A stretch of 56,861 bases of DNA, from positions 1 to 56,861 of the forward strand of contig UQKD01000021.1 of the NCBI GenBank assembly GCA_900541585.1. The letters run 5' to 3'. The notes under the pieces are model-generated. The model did not search any database, was not told the origin of the DNA, and saw only the letters and a list, made by a program, of their open reading frames with translations. The stretch's first letter is position 1, and every line of letters begins with the position of its first letter. The translations under genes were made by a program, and so were the position numbers. Below, one piece after another: positions 32,072 to 41,888 of the stretch. Source of the DNA: an uncultured Alistipes sp. (lineage in GTDB: Bacteria; Bacteroidota; Bacteroidia; Bacteroidales; Rikenellaceae).

Positions 32072-34693
32072 CTATTTCAACTGTGCCCCGATCAGCTCCA
32101 CGGCCTTGTCGATGGCGGCCTGCAACCCCTCGGGGTTCTTGCCGCCGGCCGTCGCGAAGAAGGCCTGGCCGCCTCCGCCGCCCTGCATCAGCTTCGCGGC
32201 CTGGCGCACGACGGCTCCGGCATTCACGCCGTGGGCCGTGATCTCGTCACCCAGCATCACCGTCAGCGTCGGCTTCCCGTCCCAGACGGAACCCACGACG
32301 AAGACCAGCTTCGGCAAACGCTGACGCAGGTTGTAGGCCAGGTCCTTCACGAAGTCGGGACGGCGGTCGGTCTGCGTGGCGAAAACCTGCATCCCGTGAC
32401 GCTCGGGCGTCGAAGCGGCGATCTTGTCGGCCCACTGGGCCACCTGCTCGCGGCGCATCGACTCGACCTCCTTCGAGAGGGTCTCGTTGCTTTCGAGCAT
32501 CTTCTTCACGGCCTGCACGACCTGCGGGTTATTGAGATATTCGGCGATGTTGCGCATCGTGTCCTCGGCGGCGTAGAGGACCTTCTCGGCCTGCTCGCCC
32601 GTGACGGCCTCGATGCGGCGCACGCCGGCAGAGATGGCGCTCTCGGAGAGAATCTTGAAGAGACCGATATTGCCCGTGGCGCTGGTGTGCGTACCGCCGC
32701 ACAGCTCGACCGACGACCCGAAACGGACCATGCGGACCTTATCGCCGTATTTCTCGCCGAAGAGCATCATCGCACCGCACTTCTCGGCCTCCTCCTTCGT
32801 AGCCTCGCGGTTCTCCACGAGCGGGTAGTTGGCGCGCACGGCGCGGTTGACGAGCCGTTCCACCTCGCGCAGCTCCTCGGGCGTCACCTTTTGGAAATGC
32901 GAGAAGTCGAAACGCAGGATTTCGGGCGTCACCAGCGAGCCTTTCTGCTCGACGTGCGTGCCGAGCACCTTGCGCAGCGCCTCGTGCATGAGGTGCGTGG
33001 CGGTGTGGTTATTGGCCGCGGCCTGCCGCTTTTCGGGGTCCACCTTGGCCGTAAATTCGGCCTCGGGGTTCTCCGGAAGCTGGTTCACGATATGGATGAT
33101 CAGGCCGTTCTCCTTCTCGGTGGCCACGACCGGGATGCGCTCGTTGGCGCTCTCGACCGAGCCGATGTCACCGATCTGGCCGCCCGAGTTGCCGTAGAAC
33201 GGCGTGCGGTCGAAAACCAGCTGGTACGACGTCCTGCCCTTCGACGTAACGCGGCGGTAGCGCGCGATGCGGACCTTCTCGGTCAGCGTGTCGTAGCCCG
33301 TGAAGACGCTCTCGCGGATCGGAAACAGCTCCACCCAGTCGTCGGTGTCGACGGCGGCGGCGTTGCGCGAACGCTCCTTCTGGGCCTGCAACTCCTTTTC
33401 GAAGGCGGCGAGGTCCACGCCGACACCCTGCTCGCGGGCGATCAGTTCCGTGAGGTCGATCGGGAAACCGAACGTATCGTAGAGTTCGAAGGCGTCCTTG
33501 CCCGAAATGAGCTCCTTGCCTTCGCCTTTGGTTCTGGAGATCACGCCGTCCAGCAGGCTGATGCCCGTGGCCAGCGTACGCAGGAACGAGGCCTCCTCCT
33601 CCTCGATAACCTTCCCGATAAGTCCCTGCTGGGCCTTCAGCTCGGGGAACTGGCCGCCCATCTGCTCCACCAGCCCGGGGACCAGGCGGCAGAGCGCCGG
33701 CTCGGTGAAACCGAGGTAGGTGTAGCCGTAGCGCACGGCGCGGCGCAGGATGCGGCGGATGACGTAGCCCGCCTTGACGTTCGACGGCAGCTGGCCGTCG
33801 GCAATCGAGAAGGCGATGGCGCGCAGGTGGTCGGCGATCACGCGCATGGCCACGTCGGCCTTCTCGTCCTCGCCGTATTTTTTGCCCGACATCTCCGCGA
33901 TGCGGCCGATCGTGGGCTGGAAAACGTCGGTGTCGTAATTCGATTTCTTGCCTTGCAGGATCATGCAGAGGCGCTCGAAACCCATGCCCGTGTCGACGTT
34001 GCGCGCGGGGAGTTCCTCCAGCGAGCCGTTGGCCTTGCGGTTGAACTGCATGAAGACGAGGTTCCAGATCTCGATCACCTGCGGATGGCTCGCGTTGACC
34101 ATCTCGCGGCCCGGCTTCAAGGCGATCTCCGCCTCGTCGCGCAGGTCGAAGTGGATTTCCGAGCAGGGTCCGCAGGGTCCCGTCTCGCCCATCTCCCAGA
34201 AGTTGTCGTGCTTGTTGCCGCGGATGATATGGTCCGCAGGCAGGTACCGGAGCCAGTAGTCGTAGGCTTCCTGATCGAACGGCACGCCGTCCTCCTCCGA
34301 GCCTTCGAACACCGTGGCGTACATCCGCTCGGCGGGCAGTCCGTAGACATCGTGGAGCAGTTCCCAGGCCCACTCGATCGCCTCCTTCTTGAAGTAGTCG
34401 CCGTAGGACCAGTTGCCCAGCATCTCGAACATCGTATGGTGGTAGGTGTCGTGGCCGACCTCCTCCAGGTCGTTGTGCTTGCCCGACACACGCAGGCACT
34501 TCTGCGTATCGGCCGCACGCGGATACTTGCGGGGCGCGTTGCCCAGGAAGATGTCCTTGAACTGGTTCATGCCCGCGTTGGTGAACATCAGCGTGGGGTC
34601 GCCCTTGACGACCATCGGGGCCGAAGGCACGATAACATGCCCTTTCGACTCGAAGAAGTCGAGAAAGGCCTGACGGATTTTATTCGATTCCAT
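32072..34693 (-). CDS. alaS: Alanine-tRNA ligase
   Basis: An 873-residue class II aminoacyl-tRNA synthetase that charges tRNA-Ala. The catalytic domain opens with [20 protein letters not shown] and the class II motif region [20 protein letters not shown]. The editing domain has the metal motif HTATHLMH plus CGGTH, which removes mis-added Ser or Gly. The C-terminal glycine-rich region ([16 protein letters not shown]) is the C-Ala/DHHA1 domain. Length and order are normal for bacterial AlaRS. Divergent from the M23 peptidase gene pair. Confidence 0.98.
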   Translation of the reverse strand: MESNKIRQAFLDFFESKGHVIVPSAPMVVKGDPTLMFTNAGMNQFKDIFLGNAPRKYPRAADTQKCLRVSGKHNDLEEVGHDTYHHTMFEMLGNWSYGDYFKKEAIEWAWELLHDVYGLPAERMYATVFEGSEEDGVPFDQEAYDYWLRYLPADHIIRGNKHDNFWEMGETGPCGPCSEIHFDLRDEAEIALKPGREMVNASHPQVIEIWNLVFMQFNRKANGSLEELPARNVDTGMGFERLCMILQGKKSNYDTDVFQPTIGRIAEMSGKKYGEDEKADVAMRVIADHLRAIAFSIADGQLPSNVKAGYVIRRILRRAVRYGYTYLGFTEPALCRLVPGLVEQMGGQFPELKAQQGLIGKVIEEEEASFLRTLATGISLLDGVISRTKGEGKELISGKDAFELYDTFGFPIDLTELIAREQGVGVDLAAFEKELQAQKERSRNAAAVDTDDWVELFPIRESVFTGYDTLTEKVRIARYRRVTSKGRTSYQLVFDRTPFYGNSGGQIGDIGSVESANERIPVVATEKENGLIIHIVNQLPENPEAEFTAKVDPEKRQAAANNHTATHLMHEALRKVLGTHVEQKGSLVTPEILRFDFSHFQKVTPEELREVERLVNRAVRANYPLVENREATKEEAEKCGAMMLFGEKYGDKVRMVRFGSSVELCGGTHTSATGNIGLFKILSESAISAGVRRIEAVTGEQAEKVLYAAEDTMRNIAEYLNNPQVVQAVKKMLESNETLSKEVESMRREQVAQWADKIAASTPERHGMQVFATQTDRRPDFVKDLAYNLRQRLPKLVFVVGSVWDGKPTLTVMLGDEITAHGVNAGAVVRQAAKLMQGGGGGQAFFATAGGKNPEGLQAAIDKAVELIGAQLK

Positions 34694-34734
34694 TGTATAT
34701 TGATTTATCCTATTTTTCCGTTATTCGATTCGGG

Positions 34735-34765
34735 TTGCAAAATTACACATTTTAAACTAAATTTG
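34735..34765 (+). promoter_or_regulatory. Promoter of the M23 peptidase pair
   Basis: TTGC at 34735-34738, a 19-base spacer and TAAATTTG at 34758-34765; the ATG follows 28 bases later. Confidence 0.75.
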
Positions 34766-34792
34766 CATCCTATTAAAGGAGATTTTTCCGCG

Positions 34793-35815
34793 ATGGGTGA
34801 AAAAGGACACAGATTCGGAACCGAAACGCTTCGGGCCGGCGCCGGAGAGCTGACGCACGAGGCGCAGGTCCTCACGCACGGCGTGGTGACGGCTCCGTTC
34901 CGGCTCCGCACCTACCGCCTGATCCGCAAGATCCTGATCGGATTCATCCTCGTGTCGATCGCCAACGTCCTCTTCTCCTACTTCTTCTACACGCCCAAGA
35001 TGTACCGCATCCTGCGCGACAACCGCGAGACGGTGATCAAATACCGCATCCTCCAGGACCGCATCCGCACGGCCCAGCAGCGTGTCGACGAAATACGCCA
35101 CCGCGACAACTACGTCTACCGCTCGCTCTTCTCGACCGACACGCTCTCGATCCCGGGCGTGTGGCAGCCCTACCCCGATTCGAAATACGCCCCGCTCGCC
35201 GACGACGACTACGCCCCGCTGATGGTCGGGACGTGGCGGCAGCTGGACGCGCTGGCCCGGACGATCTACCTCGAATCGGTGTCGTTCGACGAATTGCAGC
35301 AGTTCTCGAAGAACAAGGAGCAGCTCTCGGCGGCCGTCCCGGCCATCTGGCCCATCGACCGCTCGGCGTTGCACAACAACCACATCGGCGCCTTCAGCGC
35401 GCGCCGCATGCACCCCGTGCTGGGCTACATCCGCCCCCACACGGGCATCGACTTCGGCTGCGACCGCGGCACTCCGGTCTACGCCACGGGCGACGCCGTG
35501 GTCGAAATAGCCTCGGCCAACGGCTTCAACGGCGGCTACGGCAAGCAGGTGCTGCTCAACCACGAATTCGGTTACAAGACGCGCTACGCCCACCTGAGCG
35601 AAGTGCTCGTGAAGCCCGGCGAGCGCGTCACGCGCGGCCAGGTCATCGCCCGGACGGGCAACACGGGGCGTTCGACGGGGCCCCACCTCCACTACGAGGT
35701 GATCCACAAGGGCGTGCCCGTCAACCCGATCAACTATTTCAACCGCAACATGACCCCCGAGGAGTACGAACGCCTGATGGAGAACATGCGCGAGACCAAC
35801 TTCGAAAAGCTCTGA
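34793..35815 (+). CDS. M23 family metallopeptidase, membrane-anchored (first of a pair)
   Basis: A 340-residue protein: cytosolic tail (1-45), one membrane segment (~46-66), a coiled-coil (~70-105) and a C-terminal M23/LytM domain (~195-315). The zinc site is intact: His216 and Asp220 in HTGIDFG, and His298/His300 in GPHLHYE, with His267 in YAHLSE. Such enzymes cut peptidoglycan cross-links, or act as scaffolds for division or elongation. The ATG at 34793 is the first after a clear promoter. The next gene begins 1 base after this stop and encodes a protein of the same plan. Confidence 0.93.
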   Translation: MGEKGHRFGTETLRAGAGELTHEAQVLTHGVVTAPFRLRTYRLIRKILIGFILVSIANVLFSYFFYTPKMYRILRDNRETVIKYRILQDRIRTAQQRVDEIRHRDNYVYRSLFSTDTLSIPGVWQPYPDSKYAPLADDDYAPLMVGTWRQLDALARTIYLESVSFDELQQFSKNKEQLSAAVPAIWPIDRSALHNNHIGAFSARRMHPVLGYIRPHTGIDFGCDRGTPVYATGDAVVEIASANGFNGGYGKQVLLNHEFGYKTRYAHLSEVLVKPGERVTRGQVIARTGNTGRSTGPHLHYEVIHKGVPVNPINYFNRNMTPEEYERLMENMRETNFEKL

Positions 35816-35816
35816 C

Positions 35817-36767
35817 ATGGCAGGTAAAAAGGATTTAGAGCGTCTGCGCAGGCGCAGGCGGCGCAAGCAGCGGATCATCCGCGCCACGGTCCACCTTTTC
35901 GTGTGGCTGGGGATGGCGGTGCTCTACTACGTGGGCTTCTCGGTCTTCTTCGACACGCCGTTCGAGTACCAGATGAAGCACTCGACCGACCGCCTGCGCC
36001 GCGAATACGAGGCGCTGTCCGCCCGGTACGACTCGCTCTCGACCGTCCTGGGCAACCTCTCGGAGCGCGACCGCAACGTTTTCCGCATCCTTTTCGAATC
36101 GGAGCCGTACGACTTCGACTCGGAGCACGAACAGCGGCAGAGTTCGACCTACGAGAAGATCGTGGGCCGCTCGACGCGCCAGCTCAAACGCGAACTGCGC
36201 GAAAGGGTGAGCGAGATGGAACGACAGCTCGAAACGCTCAACGCCTCGTACCTCGACCTGCAGGCGCGCATCGACACGGCAGGCCGCAGGTGCGACAACA
36301 TCCCCTCGATCCAGCCCGTGATCAACAAGCAGCTGACGCTGCTCACGGCCTCCTACGGCATGCGCATCCACCCCTTCTACAAGACGCTGCAATCGCATCA
36401 GGGCGTGGATTACACCATCCCCGAGGGTTCGCGCGTCTTCGCCACGGCCGACGGCGTGGTGCGCGACGCGGCACAGCGCAACTCGACGCAGGGACAGACC
36501 GTGGTGATCGACCACGGCAACGGCTACGAAACCTCGTACAGCCACCTCTCGAAGATCAACGTCCGCAAGGGCCAGACCGTACGGCGGGGCGACATCATCG
36601 CCCTCTCGGGCGACACGGGCCTTTCGCTGGCCCCCCACCTCCACTACGAAGTGCGGCTCGACGGCATGCGCGTCGACCCGATCCACTACTTCTTCATGGA
36701 GCTGACCCCCACCGAGTACCAACGCCTGATGCGCATCGCCCAGACCGGCATGCAGTCGTTCGACTAA
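35817..36767 (+). CDS. M23 family metallopeptidase, membrane-anchored (second of a pair)
   Basis: A 316-residue protein built like its neighbour: a very basic tail (RLRRRRRRKQR), a membrane segment (~22-45), a long coiled-coil (~55-155) and an M23 domain (~165-290). Zinc-site residues are present: His194 and Asp198 (HQGVDYTIP), His243 (YSHLSK), His274/His276 (APHLHYE). It is translationally linked to the first gene (1-base gap), and both end with a similar TPxEYxRLM motif, so they arose by duplication and may work as a hetero-complex in the cell wall. Confidence 0.93.
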   Translation: MAGKKDLERLRRRRRRKQRIIRATVHLFVWLGMAVLYYVGFSVFFDTPFEYQMKHSTDRLRREYEALSARYDSLSTVLGNLSERDRNVFRILFESEPYDFDSEHEQRQSSTYEKIVGRSTRQLKRELRERVSEMERQLETLNASYLDLQARIDTAGRRCDNIPSIQPVINKQLTLLTASYGMRIHPFYKTLQSHQGVDYTIPEGSRVFATADGVVRDAAQRNSTQGQTVVIDHGNGYETSYSHLSKINVRKGQTVRRGDIIALSGDTGLSLAPHLHYEVRLDGMRVDPIHYFFMELTPTEYQRLMRIAQTGMQSFD

Positions 36768-36819
36768 CCCGCCCGGAAGCCGGGTTTCAGAACGGCCCGG
36801 CCGGCACGAAAACGACCTC

Positions 36820-37500
36820 ATGGAAAATTCCCGAATACGCCTTCTCCTTTTAGACTTCGACGGCACGCTGGCCGACACCCGGCGGGCCAACACGCTCTCC
36901 TACGTCGCGGCGCTGGGCGAAGCCGGTCACGCGCTCACCGAGGAGGAGTACGCCGCCAACTACTTCGGGATGCGGTGCGACGAGTTTCTCACGCGCTTCG
37001 GGATCGCCGACCCCGCCGAGCGCGAGCGGCTGCGGCTGCGCAAGATCGCCCTCTACCCCACGTTTTTCGACACCGTGCGGCTCAACGAACCCCTGTGGGC
37101 ATTCTGCCGGCAGTTCCGCGCCGACGGCGGCCGCGTGTGGATCGTCTCCACGGGCAGCCGGGCCAATATCGACAACGTGATGCGCCACCTGGGAATCGGC
37201 GGACCGGCGGCAGAGGGCGAGGTGTCCGGAAGGGACAGCCGCTCCGCCGGAACGTACCCCGCGGCCTCCGAACCAGACTGCCGCTCCGACGAAACGGACC
37301 CCGCAGCCCCGCTCGGCCGGGTCGACGGCATTCTCTCGGGCGCCGACGTTGAGCGTCCGAAACCCGCCCCGGACTGCTTTCTGGAGGCCATGCGCCGCGA
37401 GGGATGCACGCCGCGCGAGACGCTGATCTTCGAGGATTCGCCGATCGGCATCGAGGCGGCACGCCGCAGCGGAGCGTCGTATTTCGTGGTAAAGCTCTGA
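36820..37500 (+). CDS. HAD-family hydrolase with a repetitive insertion
   Basis: A 226-residue phosphatase/phosphoglycolate-phosphatase-like HAD protein. Motif I is DFDGT (Asp12, Asp14), motif II IVSTGS, motif III Lys in ERPKPAPDCF, motif IV FEDSPIGIEAA; a helical cap lies at ~20-85. Residues ~128-167 are a non-conserved Ser/Asp/Arg/Pro-rich insertion between the Rossmann strands; in the DNA it is a 42-bp unit repeated in frame. It may be tolerated as a loop. Substrate unknown; possibly beta-phosphoglucomutase-like. It starts 52 bases after the M23 pair and may belong to the same transcript. Confidence 0.9.
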   Translation: MENSRIRLLLLDFDGTLADTRRANTLSYVAALGEAGHALTEEEYAANYFGMRCDEFLTRFGIADPAERERLRLRKIALYPTFFDTVRLNEPLWAFCRQFRADGGRVWIVSTGSRANIDNVMRHLGIGGPAAEGEVSGRDSRSAGTYPAASEPDCRSDETDPAAPLGRVDGILSGADVERPKPAPDCFLEAMRREGCTPRETLIFEDSPIGIEAARRSGASYFVVKL

Positions 37501-37504
37501 TCCG

Positions 37505-38074
37505 CTACAAATGCCGGATAATCCGGCATGGATTACCTGCCGCCACGACATTGGCGGGGATCGAATGCGTGACCACGCTTCCGGCACCGATTGTGGTACC
37601 GTTACCGATCGTCACCCCGGGCAGGATCACACTTCGGCCGCCGATCCATACGTTATCACCAATGACTACGGGGGCTGTAACGGAGTTCCAGAAGGTGGAG
37701 TTACCGCTTCGCCGCTCCGACGGGTCCGTCGGATGGGAAACGGTGTAGATATGCACCCCGGGGCCAATGCCCGAATAATCGCCGATCGTGATCCGGTTGC
37801 AGTCGAGAAAGACGCAGTTCATATTGATCTCGACATTCCGCCCCAAGTGGATATTCTCCCCGTAATCGACGAAAAAGGGAGCCGCTATCCAAACATTCTC
37901 GCCCCGCGAGCCGAGCAGAAGATCGAGCAGTGCCGACAAACGTACGGCATCGGTCGTCGGCGTGTTGTTGTACTCGGTCTGCAACCGCTTGGCCAGATGC
38001 CATCGCTCCAGCAATTCCGGAGAGCCGCAATCATAATTCTCCCCGGCCAGCATTTTCTCTTTTTCCGTCTTCAT
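37505..38074 (-). CDS. Sugar O-acetyltransferase (maltose/galactoside acetyltransferase type)
   Basis: A 189-residue cytosolic acyltransferase of the hexapeptide-repeat (left-handed beta-helix) family. The N-terminal helical part begins MKTEKEKMLAGENYDCGSPE, as in Maa/LacA proteins; hexapeptide repeats run from ~75 to 180 (IHLGRNVEINMNCVFLD, VVIGDNVWIGGRSVILPG). The catalytic His is in YTVSHP. It transfers acetyl from acetyl-CoA to a sugar hydroxyl; the sugar is not readable. Convergent with the HAD gene, 4 bases apart, and 6 bases after the AddB-like gene stop region. Confidence 0.93.
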   Translation of the reverse strand: MKTEKEKMLAGENYDCGSPELLERWHLAKRLQTEYNNTPTTDAVRLSALLDLLLGSRGENVWIAAPFFVDYGENIHLGRNVEINMNCVFLDCNRITIGDYSGIGPGVHIYTVSHPTDPSERRSGNSTFWNSVTAPVVIGDNVWIGGRSVILPGVTIGNGTTIGAGSVVTHSIPANVVAAGNPCRIIRHL

Positions 38075-38080
38075 ACCGAC

Positions 38081-40924
38081 TTATCCCCGTTTGCAGATCA
38101 CATTGAAATCGCAGAACTTGCAGGTGTCGGCGTCCTCGCACTGGCGGAAGGGAACCGCCGGATCGTAGAGTTCCGCCAGCGTTTCGCGCACCAGCTCCTC
38201 GAACCGTTCGGCATAAAGCGTGTAACGGCCGCCGCGGACGCCCGTTTCCCTGTCGTCGAGCGTCGGCAGGTAGTCGGGACGGTTCATCGCCCGCACGTAG
38301 TAGAGCGCGGGTTCGGCGTCGACGCCCCGTGTGCGGTAGAGCATCATGGCGTAGAGCAGGGTCTGGAGGATGTTCGAAAGCCGCTGTTTGCCCTCGCCGC
38401 GGAAGAGGCTCTCCACCCCGGCGAACTCCAGGTGCGGCGCCCCGGTCTTGTAGTCCACCACGCGCAGCGTTCCGTCGTCCAGCGCGTCGATGCGGTCGGC
38501 AATGCCTGCGAACTTCACCGCCGTCTCCCCGCCCTGCGTGCGGAACGGGAACGCATAGGCCACCTCCTGCTCCAGCCCCGTGACCGTGAAAGCGTCGTGC
38601 GCCGCATCGTAGGGCATCACCCCGCCGCGCAGGTAACGCGTGACAATGTCTTTGACCAGCAGCAGGTTGCCCGTATAGTCGTCGGTCGTGGCCGCGGGGT
38701 CCTGCAAATAATTCTCATTGATCGCCGCCTCGACCGCCGCGGCGATCCCGCCCGTGCGGATCATCGCCCGCAGGGTCTCGCCGGGGTGCGCCTCGCCCAC
38801 GACCCGGGCATAGAGTTTCTGCACCGCGGCGTGAAGGATCGTGCCGAACATCGGGGCGTCGACCTCCTCGGCGATCTCGTCGTCGGCCTGGAGCCGCGCC
38901 ACGGAGTGAAAGTAGAACCGCAGGGGGCAGGCCACATAGCGGAAGAAAGCCGTCGGCGAAAGCGTGGCCTTCGATTCGGGGTCGGTGAAGCGTCCGAGAC
39001 GCTGCATGATCCCCTCGTCCTTCCGGACTTCGATCGGATCGGTCTCGGCGAGGTTGACATCCACGCCCACCTCGACCTTCCGGACGGGAAATCCGCTCTC
39101 GTAGTCGAGCTGGTAGATGTAGCGGCTCGGCTCGCCGGTCGATTTGTCGTCGGCGTGCGAGCAGTAGAGCATCCACACCCGCCGGGCACGCTGCACGAGG
39201 CGGTAGAAATAGTAGGCGTAGACCCCTTCATGATGTTCGGGCGTGGGCAGTCCGTAGGCCGCCCGCAGGTTGTAGGGCACGAACGACGCCTGCGCCATGT
39301 GGTTGCCCGGGAAGTTGTCGTCGTTCATCGAGAGCAGGACGACGTTTTCGAAATCGAGGTTGCGGGTTTCGAGGATGCCCATGACCTGCACCCCTTCGAG
39401 CGGCTCGCCTTCGTAAGGGATGCGCACGGTCTGCAAATGGCGGCGCAGCAGCGAGGTGTAAACCTCCGTCGTCAACTCGATGTCGCACTCGTCCAGCGAA
39501 TTGCGGAGTTTGGAAATCTCCTCCGAAATCACGGCCAGAAACTCCACGCGCTGACGCCGGTCATCACCCTCGTAGGGCGTCCGGGCCACGGCGGCGACGA
39601 CCCGCAGTAGCCAGTCGGACAGCTCGCGCCACCCGGCGGCGGGCGAAAAGATCATCCGCAGCAGGTCATTGCGTCCCAGCCATGCGGCGTCGACCGAAAT
39701 GCGCCGTTCGCGCACGATCTCGTCCTGCATGGCGCGGGTCTCGCGGGCGTCGCTGTCCGCGACGTAGGGATGCGCGAGGATGCCCACGGCGTCGGCATGG
39801 TAGAAGGTACACCCCGCGCCCTTTGTACGGCGGTGGGCCTGTAACTCCACGAGGCGTTCGACGAAGGTATAGGCCAGGCTGGCCCGCAGCGGATAGCCCA
39901 TCGTGACGTTGACCTTCCCGATCTCGGGCGGCAGGGCGTAAAGCAGCGGCAGAAGCAGGTTCTCGTCGGTCAGTACCACGGCAGTGCGCTTGTCCAGCGG
40001 TCCCCGGGCGGCCAGTTCCCGCAGGATGGCGGCGGCGTGCTTGCACTGCACGGCGTTCGACACGGCGGCCACAGCGGTCAGCTCCTTCGGACGCTCCATA
40101 TTGTCGTGCGACACGTCCCCGCGCGGCGGGAACTGCACGACGTTCTCGCGCACGAACATCCCGGCCTCCTGCTCGGGACGGTCTTTATAATAGGAGTCGT
40201 AATCCCAGTAGAAATCGGTCTCGGCGGCCGTCGAGAGGAAGCGGAAAAGCTGTTTCTCACACTCCGACAGGGCGTTGAACCCCGCCACGACGTACCGCCG
40301 GGCCTCGGGAAAGACGTACCCCTCCCCGCGTATGCGGTCGGCGGCGGCCCGCTGGACCATGCCGTTGTAGGCGATGCCCAGTTCGGAGAGCCGTTCGCGG
40401 AAGCGGTCGTAAACCGGACCCAGGGTCTTCCAGATCGCCAGGAAGCGGCGCTTCTCCTCCGAGAGGTCGGCTTCGTTGGCGAGCGTCGACCAGAAACGCA
40501 GGATTTGCAGCTGCGCGGGAGTGAGGTACGAAATGTCGGCCTCGATCTCCTTGATCTCCGAGATGTTGCGGAACAGCATCGCGGCGTCGATCCGGTATTT
40601 GTCGATGGTGTCGAAGTCGGTCAGGAGCATGTCGCCCCAGAAATAGAACTTGTCGAACGGCTCGGCGTGATACTCCGAATAGATTTTATAGAGTTCGGTG
40701 ATCAGCCGCACGCGGTCCCCGGTGCGGAGTCCCGAAATCTCGGTCGTCAGGTCGTCGACCGTCACCCACCGGGGCTGCCACATCGGACGCCCGGCGATGC
40801 CCGTCAGGGCGTCGACGAAGAACAGCCGCGCACGGCGCGACGGAAAGAGCATCGCCCTTTCGGAAAGTCCCTCGCCGTAACGTTCGTAAAGGTCCCGGGC
40901 AACTTCGCAGAGAAAGGTTTTCAC
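38081..40924 (-). CDS. AddB-like PD-(D/E)XK nuclease/helicase subunit
   Basis: A 947-residue protein like AddB of the AddAB double-strand-break repair enzyme. The N-terminal two-thirds is a degenerate UvrD-like helicase region. The C-terminal nuclease has the PD-(D/E)XK motifs (GIADRIDAL, then VVDYKTGAP at ~805-822). Cysteines Cys935, Cys938 and Cys944 in a CxxCxxxxxC pattern, with an upstream Cys, match the iron-sulfur cluster of AddB/RecB-type nucleases. It would resect broken DNA with AddA, encoded 1 kb away on the other strand. Starts with MKTFLCEVARDLYERYG. Confidence 0.88.
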   Translation of the reverse strand: MKTFLCEVARDLYERYGEGLSERAMLFPSRRARLFFVDALTGIAGRPMWQPRWVTVDDLTTEISGLRTGDRVRLITELYKIYSEYHAEPFDKFYFWGDMLLTDFDTIDKYRIDAAMLFRNISEIKEIEADISYLTPAQLQILRFWSTLANEADLSEEKRRFLAIWKTLGPVYDRFRERLSELGIAYNGMVQRAAADRIRGEGYVFPEARRYVVAGFNALSECEKQLFRFLSTAAETDFYWDYDSYYKDRPEQEAGMFVRENVVQFPPRGDVSHDNMERPKELTAVAAVSNAVQCKHAAAILRELAARGPLDKRTAVVLTDENLLLPLLYALPPEIGKVNVTMGYPLRASLAYTFVERLVELQAHRRTKGAGCTFYHADAVGILAHPYVADSDARETRAMQDEIVRERRISVDAAWLGRNDLLRMIFSPAAGWRELSDWLLRVVAAVARTPYEGDDRRQRVEFLAVISEEISKLRNSLDECDIELTTEVYTSLLRRHLQTVRIPYEGEPLEGVQVMGILETRNLDFENVVLLSMNDDNFPGNHMAQASFVPYNLRAAYGLPTPEHHEGVYAYYFYRLVQRARRVWMLYCSHADDKSTGEPSRYIYQLDYESGFPVRKVEVGVDVNLAETDPIEVRKDEGIMQRLGRFTDPESKATLSPTAFFRYVACPLRFYFHSVARLQADDEIAEEVDAPMFGTILHAAVQKLYARVVGEAHPGETLRAMIRTGGIAAAVEAAINENYLQDPAATTDDYTGNLLLVKDIVTRYLRGGVMPYDAAHDAFTVTGLEQEVAYAFPFRTQGGETAVKFAGIADRIDALDDGTLRVVDYKTGAPHLEFAGVESLFRGEGKQRLSNILQTLLYAMMLYRTRGVDAEPALYYVRAMNRPDYLPTLDDRETGVRGGRYTLYAERFEELVRETLAELYDPAVPFRQCEDADTCKFCDFNVICKRG

Positions 40925-41091
40925 GATAAAAATGCATTATTAGATCCGCACCGGATACCCGCTGATGCAGGCCGTATCCGCCTCCGGAGGCGTTCACAAT
41001 TCTGACCCTCCCCCAAATCCCCTCCCCGGAGGGGACTTTACGCCGCAGGCGGCAAAATCAGCGTATCCGGCCAAACGGACCTTTCGGCAGA
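40925..41091. other. Intergenic DNA with GC palindromes
   Basis: No gene. It holds the palindrome GCCTCCGGAGGC, CCCCTCCCCGGAGGGG and GCCGCAGGCGGC, which may form 3' structures for the leftward DUF2807 transcript or be part of a dispersed repeat. Confidence 0.5.
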
Positions 41092-41793
41092 CTATTCCAC
41101 CCGCGTTATGTCGCCGCCCATGAACTTCGCGCCGCTGCGCACGACCGGCGGAGCGCCCTTGTAGGTGATCTTGCCTCCGGTCGAGGTCTTGCCCTGGAAA
41201 CGGTCGGTCACCCACAGCGCGGCAGCGCCCGAACTGGTGACATTGACCTCGGCAGCCATCACCTCCAGCCCCGCGGCTTCGAGTTTTCCGGTCGAGACGA
41301 ACAGCGAGAGATAGCGCACCGCGCCCGTCAGCGTCGCCGTGCTCTTGCCCGTCAGCTCCATCTTGAGGTCCTTCACGTCCAGTTTGGCCGTCACCTGCGC
41401 CATGCCGCCCACGGTCATGTCCAGAAGCGTCGCCGCGAGCGTTCCCTCGAACGACGCCACGGCATCGGCGATGGCGATGCGCTCCAGCGAATTGTAATAG
41501 ACCGTCACCGAAGTCCGCTCGGGACGGCGGGCGTCGGAGCGTTCCGTGATGCGCAGCACCTTGTCCCTCACCTCGGCGCGGAATTTGGTCGTATAGGAAC
41601 CTTTGGTGTCGTAGACGATCTTGGGGGCCTCGGTGTCGGGAACCTGGACGAACCTGACATCGAGCGGCGCCGACACTTCGACGGCGGTAAACGACGTGAG
41701 CCATTCGCGGCGTTCCCCGGCTTCGGCGGGCTGCTGCGCCCGGCAGAGCACTGCGGCGGCCAGCATCACGGCCGTCAGAATCATTTTCTTCAT
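41092..41793 (-). CDS. Exported DUF2807 (head-GIN) beta-helix protein
   Basis: A 233-residue exported protein with a signal peptide (MKKMILTAVMLAAAVLCRAQ, cut after RAQ). The mature part begins with the family pattern FTAVEVSAPLDVRFVQVP, followed by repeating short beta strands (LERIAIADAVASFEGTL, LKMELTGKSTATLTG), as in DUF2807 auto-transporter-adhesin-like head-GIN proteins. Many occur in Bacteroidetes; function is unknown. It is probably periplasmic or surface attached. A -7 element lies upstream. It splits the addB-addA region. Confidence 0.88.
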   Translation of the reverse strand: MKKMILTAVMLAAAVLCRAQQPAEAGERREWLTSFTAVEVSAPLDVRFVQVPDTEAPKIVYDTKGSYTTKFRAEVRDKVLRITERSDARRPERTSVTVYYNSLERIAIADAVASFEGTLAATLLDMTVGGMAQVTAKLDVKDLKMELTGKSTATLTGAVRYLSLFVSTGKLEAAGLEVMAAEVNVTSSGAAALWVTDRFQGKTSTGGKITYKGAPPVVRSGAKFMGGDITRVE

Positions 41794-41824
41794 AACAAGG
41801 TCTTGTTTTACCTCCGCTAAATTA

Positions 41825-41832
41825 CAAAATTA
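41825..41832 (-). promoter_or_regulatory. -7 element of the DUF2807 gene
   Basis: The minus strand reads TAATTTTG, matching TAnnTTTG, 31 bases before the ATG. Confidence 0.5.
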
Positions 41833-41888
41833 TTGCGAAGTTCGGGATTTGTTTTGTATTTTTACCCGTTAAAACGAAATTTCGGACA

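Noticed and set aside
31982..34792. Long plus-strand extension of the first M23 peptidase frame back through alaS
   Set aside because: The region is antisense to alaS; the promoter at 34735-34765 and the ATG at 34793 set the real start.
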